Part shown: positions 32,406 to 43,379 of the stretch, piece by piece
How the letters are laid out: the number at the start of each line of letters is the position of its first letter
How positions within the stretch are numbered: the stretch's first letter is position 1
Assembly: GCA_021018995.1 (NCBI GenBank)
Contig: CM037584.1
Location: forward strand, 147,391,317 to 147,455,316
Length of the DNA stretch: 64,000 bases
Direction of reading: 5' to 3'
From: Chloranthus sessilifolius
Taxonomy: Eukaryota; Streptophyta; Magnoliopsida; Chloranthales; Chloranthaceae
Position numbers and translations under genes: made by a program
The notes under the pieces: model-generated
Told to the model about the DNA's origin: nothing
What the model saw: the letters and a program-made list of their open reading frames with translations, nothing else
Database searches by the model: none

Positions 32406-35066
32406 GAGGCATGTGCCTTCTTCCCTTAGGCGAGGAATGTTAGCCGCAAACCTAAAAGTGACTGCACTACGGTTAGAAAAAATGTTTTGCATACCTACGT
32501 GAGGCCCATTTGGGGTTTTCCCAACATTCGAAGTGTTAAAGCACACCTTTTAATCCTACCTAACATGTTTAAGATACTCTTTTAATCCTGTCTAACATTT
32601 CTAAGTAAACATTTCCTCTATTTATCCTATCTTTTTTTAACCTTTCTATGGGTAAGTTGAGATGAACTTTTGACCTATTTATCCTATTTCTAATTTAAAA
32701 TTCAAGAAATTCTTAGCTCCTAAATCTTATTTCTTTTCTTTTTTTCTTTTTTTCTTTTTTTCTAATCACTATAGGTGACCAAAATATATCACCAAGTTAA
32801 AATTTTGATTCATTTTACTTGATTTTGAATTTTAGCCTATGAGATTCGTAATATTTTAAAGTGTATGCTTTATTAATTTTTAGTTGGTGCTTTAAAATGA
32901 TATTTTATTTTTTTAACTTGCTTAATGCTTACTTCTTGTCACTTGGCTCTCTGAGTCATTTACCTAAATAATTCCTAGTTAGTTAAGTTGTTTTTTAAAT
33001 GCACAAAAATGGTTAATTCTATTAACCATGTTTATATTGTATAATGTTTAAGAAATTTATTCCTTCTATTGAAGTTATATTTATCACTGTTTTTTATATA
33101 CATTTTTATGCATAACAAATTCTGATACTAGTGACCATGGTTTTAAACAAAAAATAGTCAATTATTTTTTATATCACCTTATTTGTCTGGTTTTAAAATA
33201 AGGCGGCACGCCTCAGGTGCTCCTTGTGCCTTTAACTACACCAAGTGTGCATTTGCCTTAGCTCCCTGGGCCTAAGAGCAGTTCTTGAGCTGTTTTAAGT
33301 GAAAAACAAGCCTCCCAACAGAGCAGATAAAACCTGTTCTGGTGGGTAGTGGGCGGGAGTTGTAGTGCATTGGCATGGAGCTTGTCCAGACAGACCATGA
33401 CCCTTATTCAGAGCATCCATTAAAACCCATCTTCAGGAACTGCAAACAAACAAATTTTAAAAAAAAATACTTACTGGAGTGTGGGAACAATTCCAGAGGG
33501 ATGCTTCAAAAGATCTACAGGTTGGCTCCCTTCCAGTATCTGATCAGCCATACTCCACTCGAGACCAGAATGATTTCTCCGAAGATTTTGGGCTGTCTTC
33601 CTCCTCTCACAAAATCAGACCAATTTTTTTATAACTATTTACTCCTAATTGACTATAACCCCAAAGTGGGGCAAACCAAGGTATAGTTTAAACTATGCCG
33701 TCTCTATAAATTAGGAAGAGAATGTATTGAAATGAAGAGAGAGACTTGCTCAAATTCAGGAAATTCAGAATTATCCGTCAAAAATGAAGTAAAGGCTCGG
33801 TTTAACTGTTTTATTTTCTGTAGAAGATTGATTTAGATTTTAATTCAAATAGGATTTATTGTCCGTGTAAGAAGATAAAATTTGATCATATTGGTGAATG
33901 GTGATCCCCCTCTTTCACAATTTGACAAAATTCTCTTCAAATTTTAGGCTTTCAAGGACAACGTAAATCAGAAATGCCTGAAATTTCTCAGAAATAAAAC
34001 ACCAGCCTCACTCAATCAAGGAGAAATACAATTCCAATAGGCTGTTGGCTATTCTGCACGAAAGAATTTAACAATTATTTATCTGAGTCTTCTGCGATTT
34101 CTAGGGTTTCTCGGCTGATCAGAATCAGACGGACTTCAAAGTTCTTTGAAACTTCGAAATCGAGTGTATTCTTCCTGGAGAAATTCAGATTTCTTCGAAT
34201 TTTCGGTATGCTCGAATTCCGAAATGTAAGACCAGTTCTTAAATCCCTTTAAAAAGTACAAATCAAGTTTGGGTTTTTTCCCTACCGGACGATCGATAGC
34301 AAAAATATCTGACAAATCTGAAAGGTAGAAATCCAGGCTGCAAGACCGGACACCAGATTTCATATTTCTTGGGTTTCTCACAGCTAAAATCGGAGAGCTT
34401 CCCACAAAAATTGAAATCCGGTCGATTTTTCGCTCTTCCACCTCAAATCAGACCAAAATCCTTGGAAAATTAAAGATTCTAACAAGATCAGCTGCATAAA
34501 TATCTGAAACTCTATCAATAAAAGTTCTAGTCAATATTTTACGGCTTTTATCGAAATTTGAAGAAATCTAGGGCTTCTAAGACGATTTGAGGAAGAAGTG
34601 ACTTCGATTTCTACTGAAATCGAACGACGAAGTAATATCTAGCGGGAAGATTTGAAAGGAGGTCTCGTTTTATACCGTAGATGAGAGACTATCTGGAGCT
34701 AAAAGAAGGGGTATTTAGGGTTTGGTCCGTTGAATATGAGCCAAGAGAGAGACAGAAAGGATGAGATGTCTGAGAGGAGAGAGAAACAGATGAGCGGATG
34801 AGATTTGAAGGCCTTTTCATGTGGGTCTCGATTTTATATGTGTCACCGGTTAGTCTGGATTTAACCGGTTTGCAACGAAATGTCACCGGGAGTTTCCAGT
34901 TATTTCAAGAGTTGGTATTAGGTGAAAAACACATTCACCAATAGCTATAAGTAGGTAAGTTTTTTTTTTTAAATACACAAATGTTAATGGATTCATGATT
35001 TTAAGTTTAACCTATTAATGATTTATCTATAATTGCCCCATTACACACAATTTTTTTTGCACACAA
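32406..35066. other. No gene recognised in 2.7 kb
   Basis: AT-rich, with T/C microsatellite-like runs near 32725-32762. Short GC-rich words at 33200-33245 (gcggcacgcctcagg) resemble the ends of the element at 31560-32405. A TATA-like tctataaatt lies near 33703. At 34090-34900 there is a mixed-composition segment with repeated ccgg/cgaaat words. No frame shows a known domain; a decayed LTR element is possible but not demonstrable. Confidence 0.35.
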
Positions 35067-35232
35067 AAAAATCATTGACCGATTTAAATCAAATGATTGA
35101 CATTATTTTTTATTCTAATGTTTCTCACGATATATTTTAAGATCATGACATACCTATCAGATGGTCAGATGTTGATTCCACATGGCACACATCACTAAAA
35201 GTGAAGGTCAACTCTTTTACTAGGTTACTTTT

Positions 35233-35237
35233 GAGGA
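35233..35237. other. Left target duplication of solo LTR
   Basis: GAGGA, identical to 37638-37642. Confidence 0.9.
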
Positions 35238-37637
35238 TGTAATATCCCCAAAATATGAAAGACTGTGTAATTTAGTTAGATTGCGTATAAAATGGTGCAC
35301 GGTATGATTATAGTGTTTGGTTGGGTCAGTATGCATGCGTGATAATCCATGAGTGGGTAGGTGCTGGACTAAGTGTATGAGTTTTCACATATATACACCA
35401 ACATTTGTATGTGTTTAACATAGAGAGTGTAAGTGGATAAGAGTAACACACCGGGTGTGTGTTTGTGCTTCATAAGGAAGCAAAGTGCTTACTTGGATAT
35501 GTGAGGGGTAACTCACAAGCAAGACAAATTGTTTGCTTGCTTTGAGTTTTAGAGAGAGGAGTGAAAGAAAGAAAAGAGGTTTGAAAAAGAAGGATTTGCT
35601 TGAATCCGTGTGCTCCGAGCCGTTGGATCGTCGTGAGATTTTTGCAAACTCGTGTGTGAAAGATTATCGTTTGACGATGATGAGAGAGATTATGGAGTGT
35701 AGATCGTATGCGAAATGGGTTTTGAAACCCATTTGCTTGTGAGGAAAGGAACGCTTCGATTCTTGCGAGATTCGATACTTAGAAAGGTAAGAAATCAATC
35801 CCAAATATGTAAAAAAATTGTAGAATAAGATATGTTATAAGTTGTGTGAGAAGTGTGAGAAGTGTTTGAGAAGAAGTCACGAGAAGATTGAGTTGAAGAA
35901 AAACTCAAATCTGAAAGAAATTTTGAAACTCGCTCACGCGAGCTATGTTCCTCACTCACGCATGGTGCCTTCATAAAGGCAGAATTAAGCCTCGCTCGAT
36001 CGAGAATAGCGGCTCCAATGAGCCTCTGATACTCGCTCGCACGAGAGTATAAGTAATCCATGTGCTCGCTCACGCGAGTTGTGTTTCTGGCTTGCACGAG
36101 ATACCTTCAGGAAGGTTTAAGTGAGCCTCGCGTGCCAGAGGCGGCTGGAGAAATTCAGCTTTAGTAAGCTGAATTTCGATAGCGCGCCCGAGGTCTGTGT
36201 GTGCTTTTGAGCTCACGCGCCCAACCCTATAACTCGCATGTGTGAGAAACAGAGTTAAAGCAATTTTGCTTATTTTTTAAAGTTTTCTTCGTAGACTTTG
36301 ACCATTAGGCTTTTTAGACATTTTTAAACGGTCTTTGGGTAATTTGAAATGTAGGTTAAAGGAATGAAAGCCGCATAAATTTGCAAAGGGCTTCGTATGA
36401 TTTTGTTGAGAAAACGTGATTCGAGGTAGAAAATTAAAATTTATGATCATTTAATTTGATGTGCTCTGTATAAGTTGAGTAATGTGATGTGATAAGTCAT
36501 GACATGTTATGTGAAATCAAACATATAATATTCGAATCTTTTAAATAAGTTTTGAAACATTAAATGTGATGTGATATAAGAAATGTGATGTGATAAATGT
36601 GTTCGTGTGAACTCTGAAAATTGTGTATGAATATAAGTTTTCTAAATAGTATAATGTAATCACTTTATACAGTGTGAAAACTATAAGTTAGACTTTGCAC
36701 TATGATTTAAGGTTTATATGTTATGAATCTCTTGTGCTCCGATATGGCAGGATATCCATTCATTTCTTATTGGTCAATGGTAAAGCTCTGTTCGGCACAA
36801 GTATCTCTCCCAACGCAGGAGCTTGGGCATATGCGAAAAGAGTTCATTGAAAGACTATGGTAAGGGATTTCTATCGATATATGTATGGCTTTTGATGCTA
36901 TATATGCTCACAAAAGTATTTAAGTTACTGTGTTAAGTTATGCCCAATGTTTTTAAAAACAAAGCATGTGATTTAAGTGTGTGTGTGTGTGTGTGTGCGT
37001 GATTAACTTTCCTCATATGGAATTCAAATATGAAAATGTGAAATGTGCATATGAAAATTAGTTATGAAACTTTATGCTTTGAGATATGAGATTTAAATGC
37101 TATTAATATTTTTCCCTATTGAGTTTAGACGTTAGCTCACCCTTCGACTATATGTCACAAGTAAAAACTTAGAGAAGGAGTTGGATTCGAAGAGTGATCC
37201 AGAGTACAAACAAGAGGAGGAAACTGAGCCCCTACCAGAGGAGTTCTTTCCTAAGCAGAAATTCAGAGTAATTGTGTTTGTTCTATGTTTTGGGCTTGGT
37301 ACATCCAACCTTTTCGAGTTAAATGATTGGACAATGTAATATAATCTTGAATATTATTTTGTGAATCGCTATTTTGTGATGGTTTTCCATCACTATTAGT
37401 TCATTTCGGTTCTTTTGTCCATACATTTTGACATGGAATTTGAAACCGTTATTTTGGTCAATTTTTTAGATATAGAAATGGAACTTTCTTTTGTTGTTTA
37501 TCTCTATCTGCTTAGTTAGAGATATCAGTTTTATTTTCTGCTATCTGTGGATGTACCAAGTGTTCTGTAAGCAAGAGATCGCCCTAACGGGTGATCTGAC
37601 GGCACGGGTATCGGTTATCGAAATCCAAGTTGTCACA
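35238..37637 (+). repeat. Solo LTR of a Del-type gypsy element (2.4 kb)
   Basis: Starts TGTAATATCCCC and ends CAAGTTGTCACA. It is flanked by a perfect 5-bp duplication GAGGA and interrupts a MITE. The end region (gatctgacggcacggg) and the start (TGT.ATATCCC against TGTGATGTCCC) match the pattern of the Del LTRs at 48511-50895 and 57515-59981, and the length is the same. No interior is present, so it was formed by recombination between the two LTRs of a former full element. It contains an array of CTCGCTCACGCGAG-like words at about 35930-36240 and a GT run at 36980-36999. Confidence 0.92.
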
Positions 37638-37642
37638 GAGGA
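37638..37642. other. Right target duplication of solo LTR
   Basis: GAGGA, identical to 35233-35237. Confidence 0.9.
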
Positions 37643-37767
37643 TGTGTGTTATATGAAATCAACATCTGACTATCTGTTAGGTGCACAATGATCTTGAGAG
37701 CAATCATAAGGAAGATTGGAACAAAAAATTTCTCCATCGTCTGATTCAAATCAATTAATGATTTTCA

Positions 37768-38249
37768 TCCATGAAAAAAACTGTGGTACTTTGCTATTAA
37801 ACATATGAGAATAGCCCTACCCTACAGATAACTGTCATAAAAAATTGCCGAATTTTTCAAAAGTGTGCCAATTTAAGGTTCTGCAAATTATTCATGATTT
37901 TTTCAAAAAATCGTATCTTCACAAAAGATCGCAAATAATTCATCAATTATTCTTGAATAATTCCTCATTTTTTTCAAAAAAAATTGTGCTTTTTGAATTA
38001 TTTTTTTTCTTTCCAATTTTTCCTTTAAATATTTCCCTGAACTTGCCAAATTTTTCTGTACTTTTCCGAACTTTAACCTCGTGAAATTATTGTGGAACTC
38101 ACTATAACAGCCCAAGTTAATGTGGCAAATATTTTTAAGCAATCCAAGACATCATACTGGTCCAACTTTAGCTGAGATGTGCGTATAAGTGATCTGCGAT
38201 AGCCCTGTCTTTGCACCAAGAGTAACAGGAATCTCATCTTTGTCTCAAG
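37768..38249. other. No feature recognised
   Basis: AT-rich; short words (ttcaaaaaat, aattattc) recur. No coding signal. Confidence 0.35.
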
Positions 38250-39474
38250 AGGTTAACTCTTGAGATCGCTTTTAAAGAGATTGTGGCATGATGGTTCACT
38301 TTCATGTCACGTGATATATATATATGGTCGGGGATATGCGCCCAGGCGTAGAGAAATCTCTACGCCTATTGATAGGAGCTCGACACATAGCGCCTCTTTG
38401 GCTGATGCAACATTCCCCCATTTTCCTCATTTAACCATGCTTTAATCATGGTTCTCACTGACAGAATCAGAAAGGCAAAGCGGGGCAAGGCACAGGGGAT
38501 ACGTTCCAATCATCGTGATTGATATGTCCATCATTACATTCATAAAGACTTTTATTACCCAAATATAAATTATTTTATATTCAACAGTCTTTGAAGTGCT
38601 ACGCTTCTAAGAAAGAGGCAATTGTGCTTCTTATATGGGCGCTAGTGCCTCTATCATGAAGCGTAGCGCTTCGATTTTGTGCCCAGCAAATGACACGTAG
38701 CAATTTTTTTTGCTGCGAGGCGACGTCTGACGTGATATCATTTATTATCGTCATCATAACATTAAATGAGAAGCAACGCATGACATCGTAGTTTTCAATG
38801 ACTATCATTACAATTCGAAATAACTATTTGAGGCGCCTCTTCGAGAAGATCGTTTACTGTCCGATAAGAAGGGGTAGTGCTTTAATAAGAAGTGTTTGCA
38901 CTTCGATAAAAAGTGTTTGCGCTTTGGTAAGTGGCGCATTGTCTTCGTATAAGACGCGCAATAGCGTCATTATTGGGCGTTACCGCGACTATTTTGAATG
39001 GTTAGCGCTCCATCATGGAATGGAATATGCCTTCCATATGACACGTAGTGCCTTAAAGTTGACACGTAGCGCCTTTTTGTGCGAAGCAACCTCCAACTTT
39101 ACTTCATTTATTATCATTGTCAAAACATTAAATGAGAAGCGGGGCATGACTTCATCATTTTTAATGGTAATCATTACTATTTGAAATGACTATTTGAGAC
39201 ACCCCTTCAGGGAGACCATTGATTGGCCGAATGTTTAGTATTTATTGTTCAAATTCTTTTACCGTCATATCATGACGAGACATTTCCCTTGGGGCCTGCC
39301 CTAGCTACCTCCGTCAGGTATAGCCGCTTGCACTACTTACTTTACCTACCACTGTCAGTACGAAACTCCGCTATAGCCAACCCGGGTTAGTGCAATTTCA
39401 CTTTCCACATGTCCGGTCCCCATTTGAGGGGGCTTAGAGATGTCTCTACGCCCGAGCGCATTTTCTCCTTTGCC

Positions 39475-39480
<6 letters not shown>
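38250..39480. repeat. Diverged direct duplication, ~390-bp spacing
   Basis: The segment around 38675-38880 (gacacgtagc ... tgatatcatttattatcgtc ... aacattaaatgagaagc ... gaaataactatttgaggc) recurs diverged at 39045-39230. A hairpin-like cgtagagaaatctctacg sits at 38346-38363 and a relative (agagatgtctctacg) at 39436-39450, near both ends of the block. GACACGTAGCG words recur at least four times. No coding domain; type unknown. Confidence 0.6.

Positions 39481-39536
<56 letters not shown>
39478..39536. repeat. (AT)n microsatellite
   Basis: About 28 AT units. Open frames across it (runs of I-Y) are by-products. Confidence 0.97.
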
Positions 39537-39539
<3 letters not shown>

Positions 39540-39550
39540 GTATCTTAAAA

Positions 39551-40935
39551 GAATATATAAACAAGAGGGTTCTCGCTGCTTTGGTTCGATTTTTGAATTT
39601 CCCATAATACCCCTAACATGAGAACTGATGTTTATTTTATCTTCTCTTAAAAAAAGGGCAAGAAAGGTTATCACTGAGCAAAGAAAGAGAGAGAAAGAAG
39701 AGAGAGAAGAGAGAGAAAGAGGAGACGGAGAGAGAAAATAAAGCTGGGAATTGATAGAACCCCGTCATCATCTGCTCAACATCTTCCATCTTCTTCAATC
39801 AACGAAGATCGTTCAGACGATTTCAGCCGAAGGTATCGTTGGCCTTCAACACAAACTTGAGGTAAACTTTTTTTTTAAACTCTCTTTTGTAGGGTTTTTT
39901 TCCATAAAATCTGTTTTTGGGGTTTTCTCCACTCTATATAAACAACAGGGTTCTCGCTACATTTTCTATTTTCAACAAAATATTGATTTTATTGATGGGT
40001 GTTTCTTTTAGGGTTTATTTCATATCGATGTTGGTTTTTTGTGTATTCTATTTTTGTGTTAACTATAATTACTCAATGTATACTTTTTATTTTCTATTTT
40101 CAACAAATTATTGATTTTATTGATGGGTGTTTATTTAGGGTTTAGGGTTATATTTTTCTGTTATATTTTCCTTTCTGTTTCTAATCTTTCAGCTTTTGGT
40201 TTTTATATTTTTTAAATGAATATATAAACAAGAGGGTTCTCGCTGCATTTTCGTTGCTTTGGTCTGATTTTCAAATTCCCCATAATTACCCTAACATGAG
40301 AACTGACATTTATCTTATCTTCGCTTAAAAAAAGGGCAAGAAAAGTTATCACCGAGCAGAGCAAGAAGAGAGAGAAGAGAGAGAAAGATGAGACAAAGAG
40401 AGAAAATAAAATTTGGAATAGATAGAACCCTATCATCAAGTGCTCAACGTTTTCCATCTTTTTCAACCTCAACATTTTCCATCTTCTTCGATCAAAGATG
40501 ATCGTTTAGACGATTCTCAACCGAAGGTATCACTGGCCTTCAACACAAACTCGAGGTAAACTATTTTTTTTTGGGTTTTGTCCATAAACTCTCTTTTGTA
40601 GGGTTTTTTCCAAAAAAATGTTTTTGGGGTTTTCTCCACTCTATATAAACAACAGGGTTCTCACTGCATTTTCTATTTTCTATTTTCAACAAAATATTGA
40701 TTTTATTGATGGGTGTATTGTTTAGGGTTTATCTTATATTGATGTTGGTTTTTTTGTGTATTCTATAATTCCTTAATGTATGCGTTTTATTTTCTATTTT
40801 CAACAAAATATTGATTTTATTGGTGGGTGTTTTGTTTAGGGTATAGGGTTAAAAATTTTTATTTTTCTGTTATATTTTCCTTTCTGTTTCTAATCTTTCA
40901 ACCTTTGGCATTTATACTTTCTTTTAACTACTTAT
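39551..40935. repeat. Tandem duplication (~667-bp unit) with promoter-like boxes
   Basis: Copy 1 starts at 39551 and copy 2 at 40218, both with gaatatataaacaagaggg. Each unit contains a second TATA-like block (ctctatataaacaacaggg at about 39934 and 40639), a GA-rich tract, and an exon-like segment ending gaggtaaact (ttcaacacaaact before it). In all, four copies of TATATAAACAA followed by AGGGTTCTC are present. A further internal repeat (tcaacaaaatattgatttta) recurs three to four times. No protein domain is seen. Confidence 0.85.
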
Positions 40936-41024
40936 TTTTAATTGGAAATGTACATCTAAATCTCATATTGATGTTAATTTTTTTGTGCATTCTATTTTTG
41001 TGTTAACTATAATTACTCAATGTG
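40936..41024. other. Tail of the duplicated block
   Basis: Contains another partial unit (tgttaactataattactcaa, also at about 40057) directly before the Del-type LTR at 41025, suggesting the LTR was inserted into this tandem repeat. Confidence 0.5.
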
Positions 41025-42861
41025 TGATAGCCCGAGTTTTCCTTACTTCAAAAACCCGCGCCGTCGGATCACACACAAGACTCAAATTACAGTGATGCTA
41101 TGGTATCAATGTGCAAGCATCACTTCCTGACAGCTCGATCTTTTCACTCACTATGCATTAGGAAGGATTGGGTCATCTCGAAATGGTAAGCTTGTAAAAA
41201 CGGAAGCAAAGTGTGCAAAACGAAAAGCATGACAAAGCAATAGTAAGAACACATGGCAGAAATAAACCTACAAAACTATCTACCACATGCACAAATCTAA
41301 AAGAAACTATATATCCACCGGTGAAGGCCGAACTCCATCTAAACAGTGGATCAAAATATATCATCGTATTTAATTACACGTCTGTTTACCAAAGAACTAT
41401 CCAAAATTCACTCCAAGCAGCTAGGGGAAATGTCCCTCAGGCAGGTCCTCCTCTTCCTTTGAGTTAAAATCCAGATCGTCCTCCCGCTCCGGATCCCGTT
41501 CAATATCAGCTCCTGCAGCTGTGACGTATAGCCAAGGGGTGAGCTTCATCCAAGCTCAATTGAGAAAATAACATGCTAAATCACACTTTATCGTTCTAAT
41601 TCATGTTCTTGATGCATATATAAAAGCAACTGAAGTTCGTATTGTAACAAAATATATCGATTTCAAAGCAAAGCAATCACTAGAGCCTTAACACGTCAAA
41701 TCATGATGTCAAATAAATATGCTTATGCAATGCATATCGGGACAAAAAGTTGAAACACAAATCGAAGCATGTCAACAGAAACAAGTATGAACACATGTAA
41801 CAAGGATTCGAGACAATTTAGAATACATAGCATGAAATCATAACATAGCATATCACATTGCATGATTCGAGACATATCAGATCATATGACATTAGGGTAA
41901 GTATCCCATAGTAGGGAACAGAGCAGTTCGTATTAGGACACAAGGTGGTAACCCCGGGGTTTCGATGCATGCATTGCTAGAATGCAACCTAGTCGGGTCA
42001 GGTTTATGCAAATTAAGCCTCCAATCACAAGTGTTAATATCCATGCACGCAAATTGAGGCATCAGATTCCATGATTTTAGCTACAAAGCCTCTTATATGT
42101 CCGATTTCCAAAATCTACCTCATGAACCTTTAACACTTGCGTGAGCCAGTTCTAAATGTAGAAAATAAACCTATGGAGCAAGGATTTGAGGGTTTACCGC
42201 AACGGATTCCTCAATTGCGAAGTCTCCATGCTCCGCATCACTCCCTCTTACTAGAACATCTTGGCCTTTGTTCTAATGAGCCCGCGGTTCAAGAATAATG
42301 GGATGGCATCTCTCTATATCGAGGCTAGATTTGAGCAGATTGAATCGACGAGATTGGACGGTGAAAGGAGTTCCTTCAAGATGGAGACAGTATGAGAGGA
42401 AGGAGCTCGACTTCATTTTCCCTTGCTTGACACTCAACTCCCATGAACAACTTATGCGTGGATGAGAGCTAAATAAACTGGGGTTGGTTCAAGTGTGGAA
42501 CCAATACACCCACTTGAGTGCATAGACTTGACTCAAAGGCCATAGATTGGGGTTTTATAGCTTGTGGGTCAGATGTTCTAATGGTTTTAACCCATGGGCC
42601 AGGTTGGGCTAATGGATTCTGACCCTTAAGTGCTGACACATGTCTGGCTTGAGTCCCGTTACCATTGGGTCACACTAGTTGGGCTGCTGACCCATTGGGC
42701 CTAAAATATGGGTTCAACTTGTTGTTTCTCACACAAGGAATCCAATTGATTGTTGGGTCATGTTCCAAGGAGACCCAGTCTATATATACTAATCGTCAAG
42801 TCATGGTTATCAGGTGTACTCGGACTAGGAAAAATCTGCAGGGTGTAAACCACAAGTTACA
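41025..42861 (-). repeat. Del-type LTR, minus orientation, right end uncertain
   Basis: Starts TGATAGCCCGAG, equivalent to the TGATAGCCCGAA start of the LTR at 57515. The block tcctcctcttcc... to ggggtgagcttcatccaagctcaatt (about 41440-41570) corresponds in order to the Del LTR block at 48905-49035. A plausible end is CAAGTTACA at 42861. No matching 5-bp duplication was found, so it may be a truncated or recombined LTR. Confidence 0.55.
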
Positions 42862-43379
42862 TCTCTGTGTCGATTATATATAAACCACTATAGCTACTTT
42901 CATTAATAACGTCATGCCCAATCAAATTTTGTAATCATAATTGACTTAGCTAAGCGCAAGTGTAAATAGGGCTATGATTCAGTTGTTACTAGGGTTGGTT
43001 CTATAAGAGATTAGGGTATTTTAATGATACAGAAGATTATTATTGAGCAAAGGTTGACATGTTAATACAATTGTCTATTTCATTCATTCTGTGCAATCAA
43101 CAGTAATTTCGTAAGCATTGAAACTTCAAAAGTTTTACGGTTATAATTTGTACACTATTGATTTCAAATTTCAAAATTTCTCACCTAGTTGTCCCGTCGA
43201 TTGCGCGGGTGGTTGCTCATCACGGCTTTGAGCTCCAGTCTCTGAGGGACCAACTCTTTGACAAGATGCGCTCTTCGTGTACTCTGAGACGAACTCGCGT
43301 GCTTGAGCTAAAATCGGGGCATGGGCAGTCCGGTACGTGTTCACCACCCAATGAGTTAGGATTTTGTGTTAAGACCTGA
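42862..43379. other. No feature recognised
   Basis: AT-rich, then a short more GC-rich segment with gcgcgggtgg, actcgcgtgc words (43190-43340). No domain in any frame. Confidence 0.35.

Larger units (their letters stand above)
35067..37767. mobile_element. MITE, family M, third copy, split by a solo LTR
   Basis: Left half 35067-35237 (aaaatcattgaccgattt... with ccatcagatggtcag-like and attccacatggcac motifs) and right half 37638-37767 (tctgactatctgtt, gatcttgagagc, ctccatcgtctgattc, ending aatgattttc). The ends are inverted repeats of each other. The two halves are separated only by the LTR and one copy of its 5-bp duplication. Confidence 0.75.

Noticed and set aside
38250..39480. Endogenous pararetrovirus promoter (as-1/TGACG-like words and hairpins)
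   Set aside because: No viral coding domain or tRNA primer site nearby; words are too short to support this.
39355..39674. Frames with IYIYIY runs
   Set aside because: Products of the (AT)n microsatellite.
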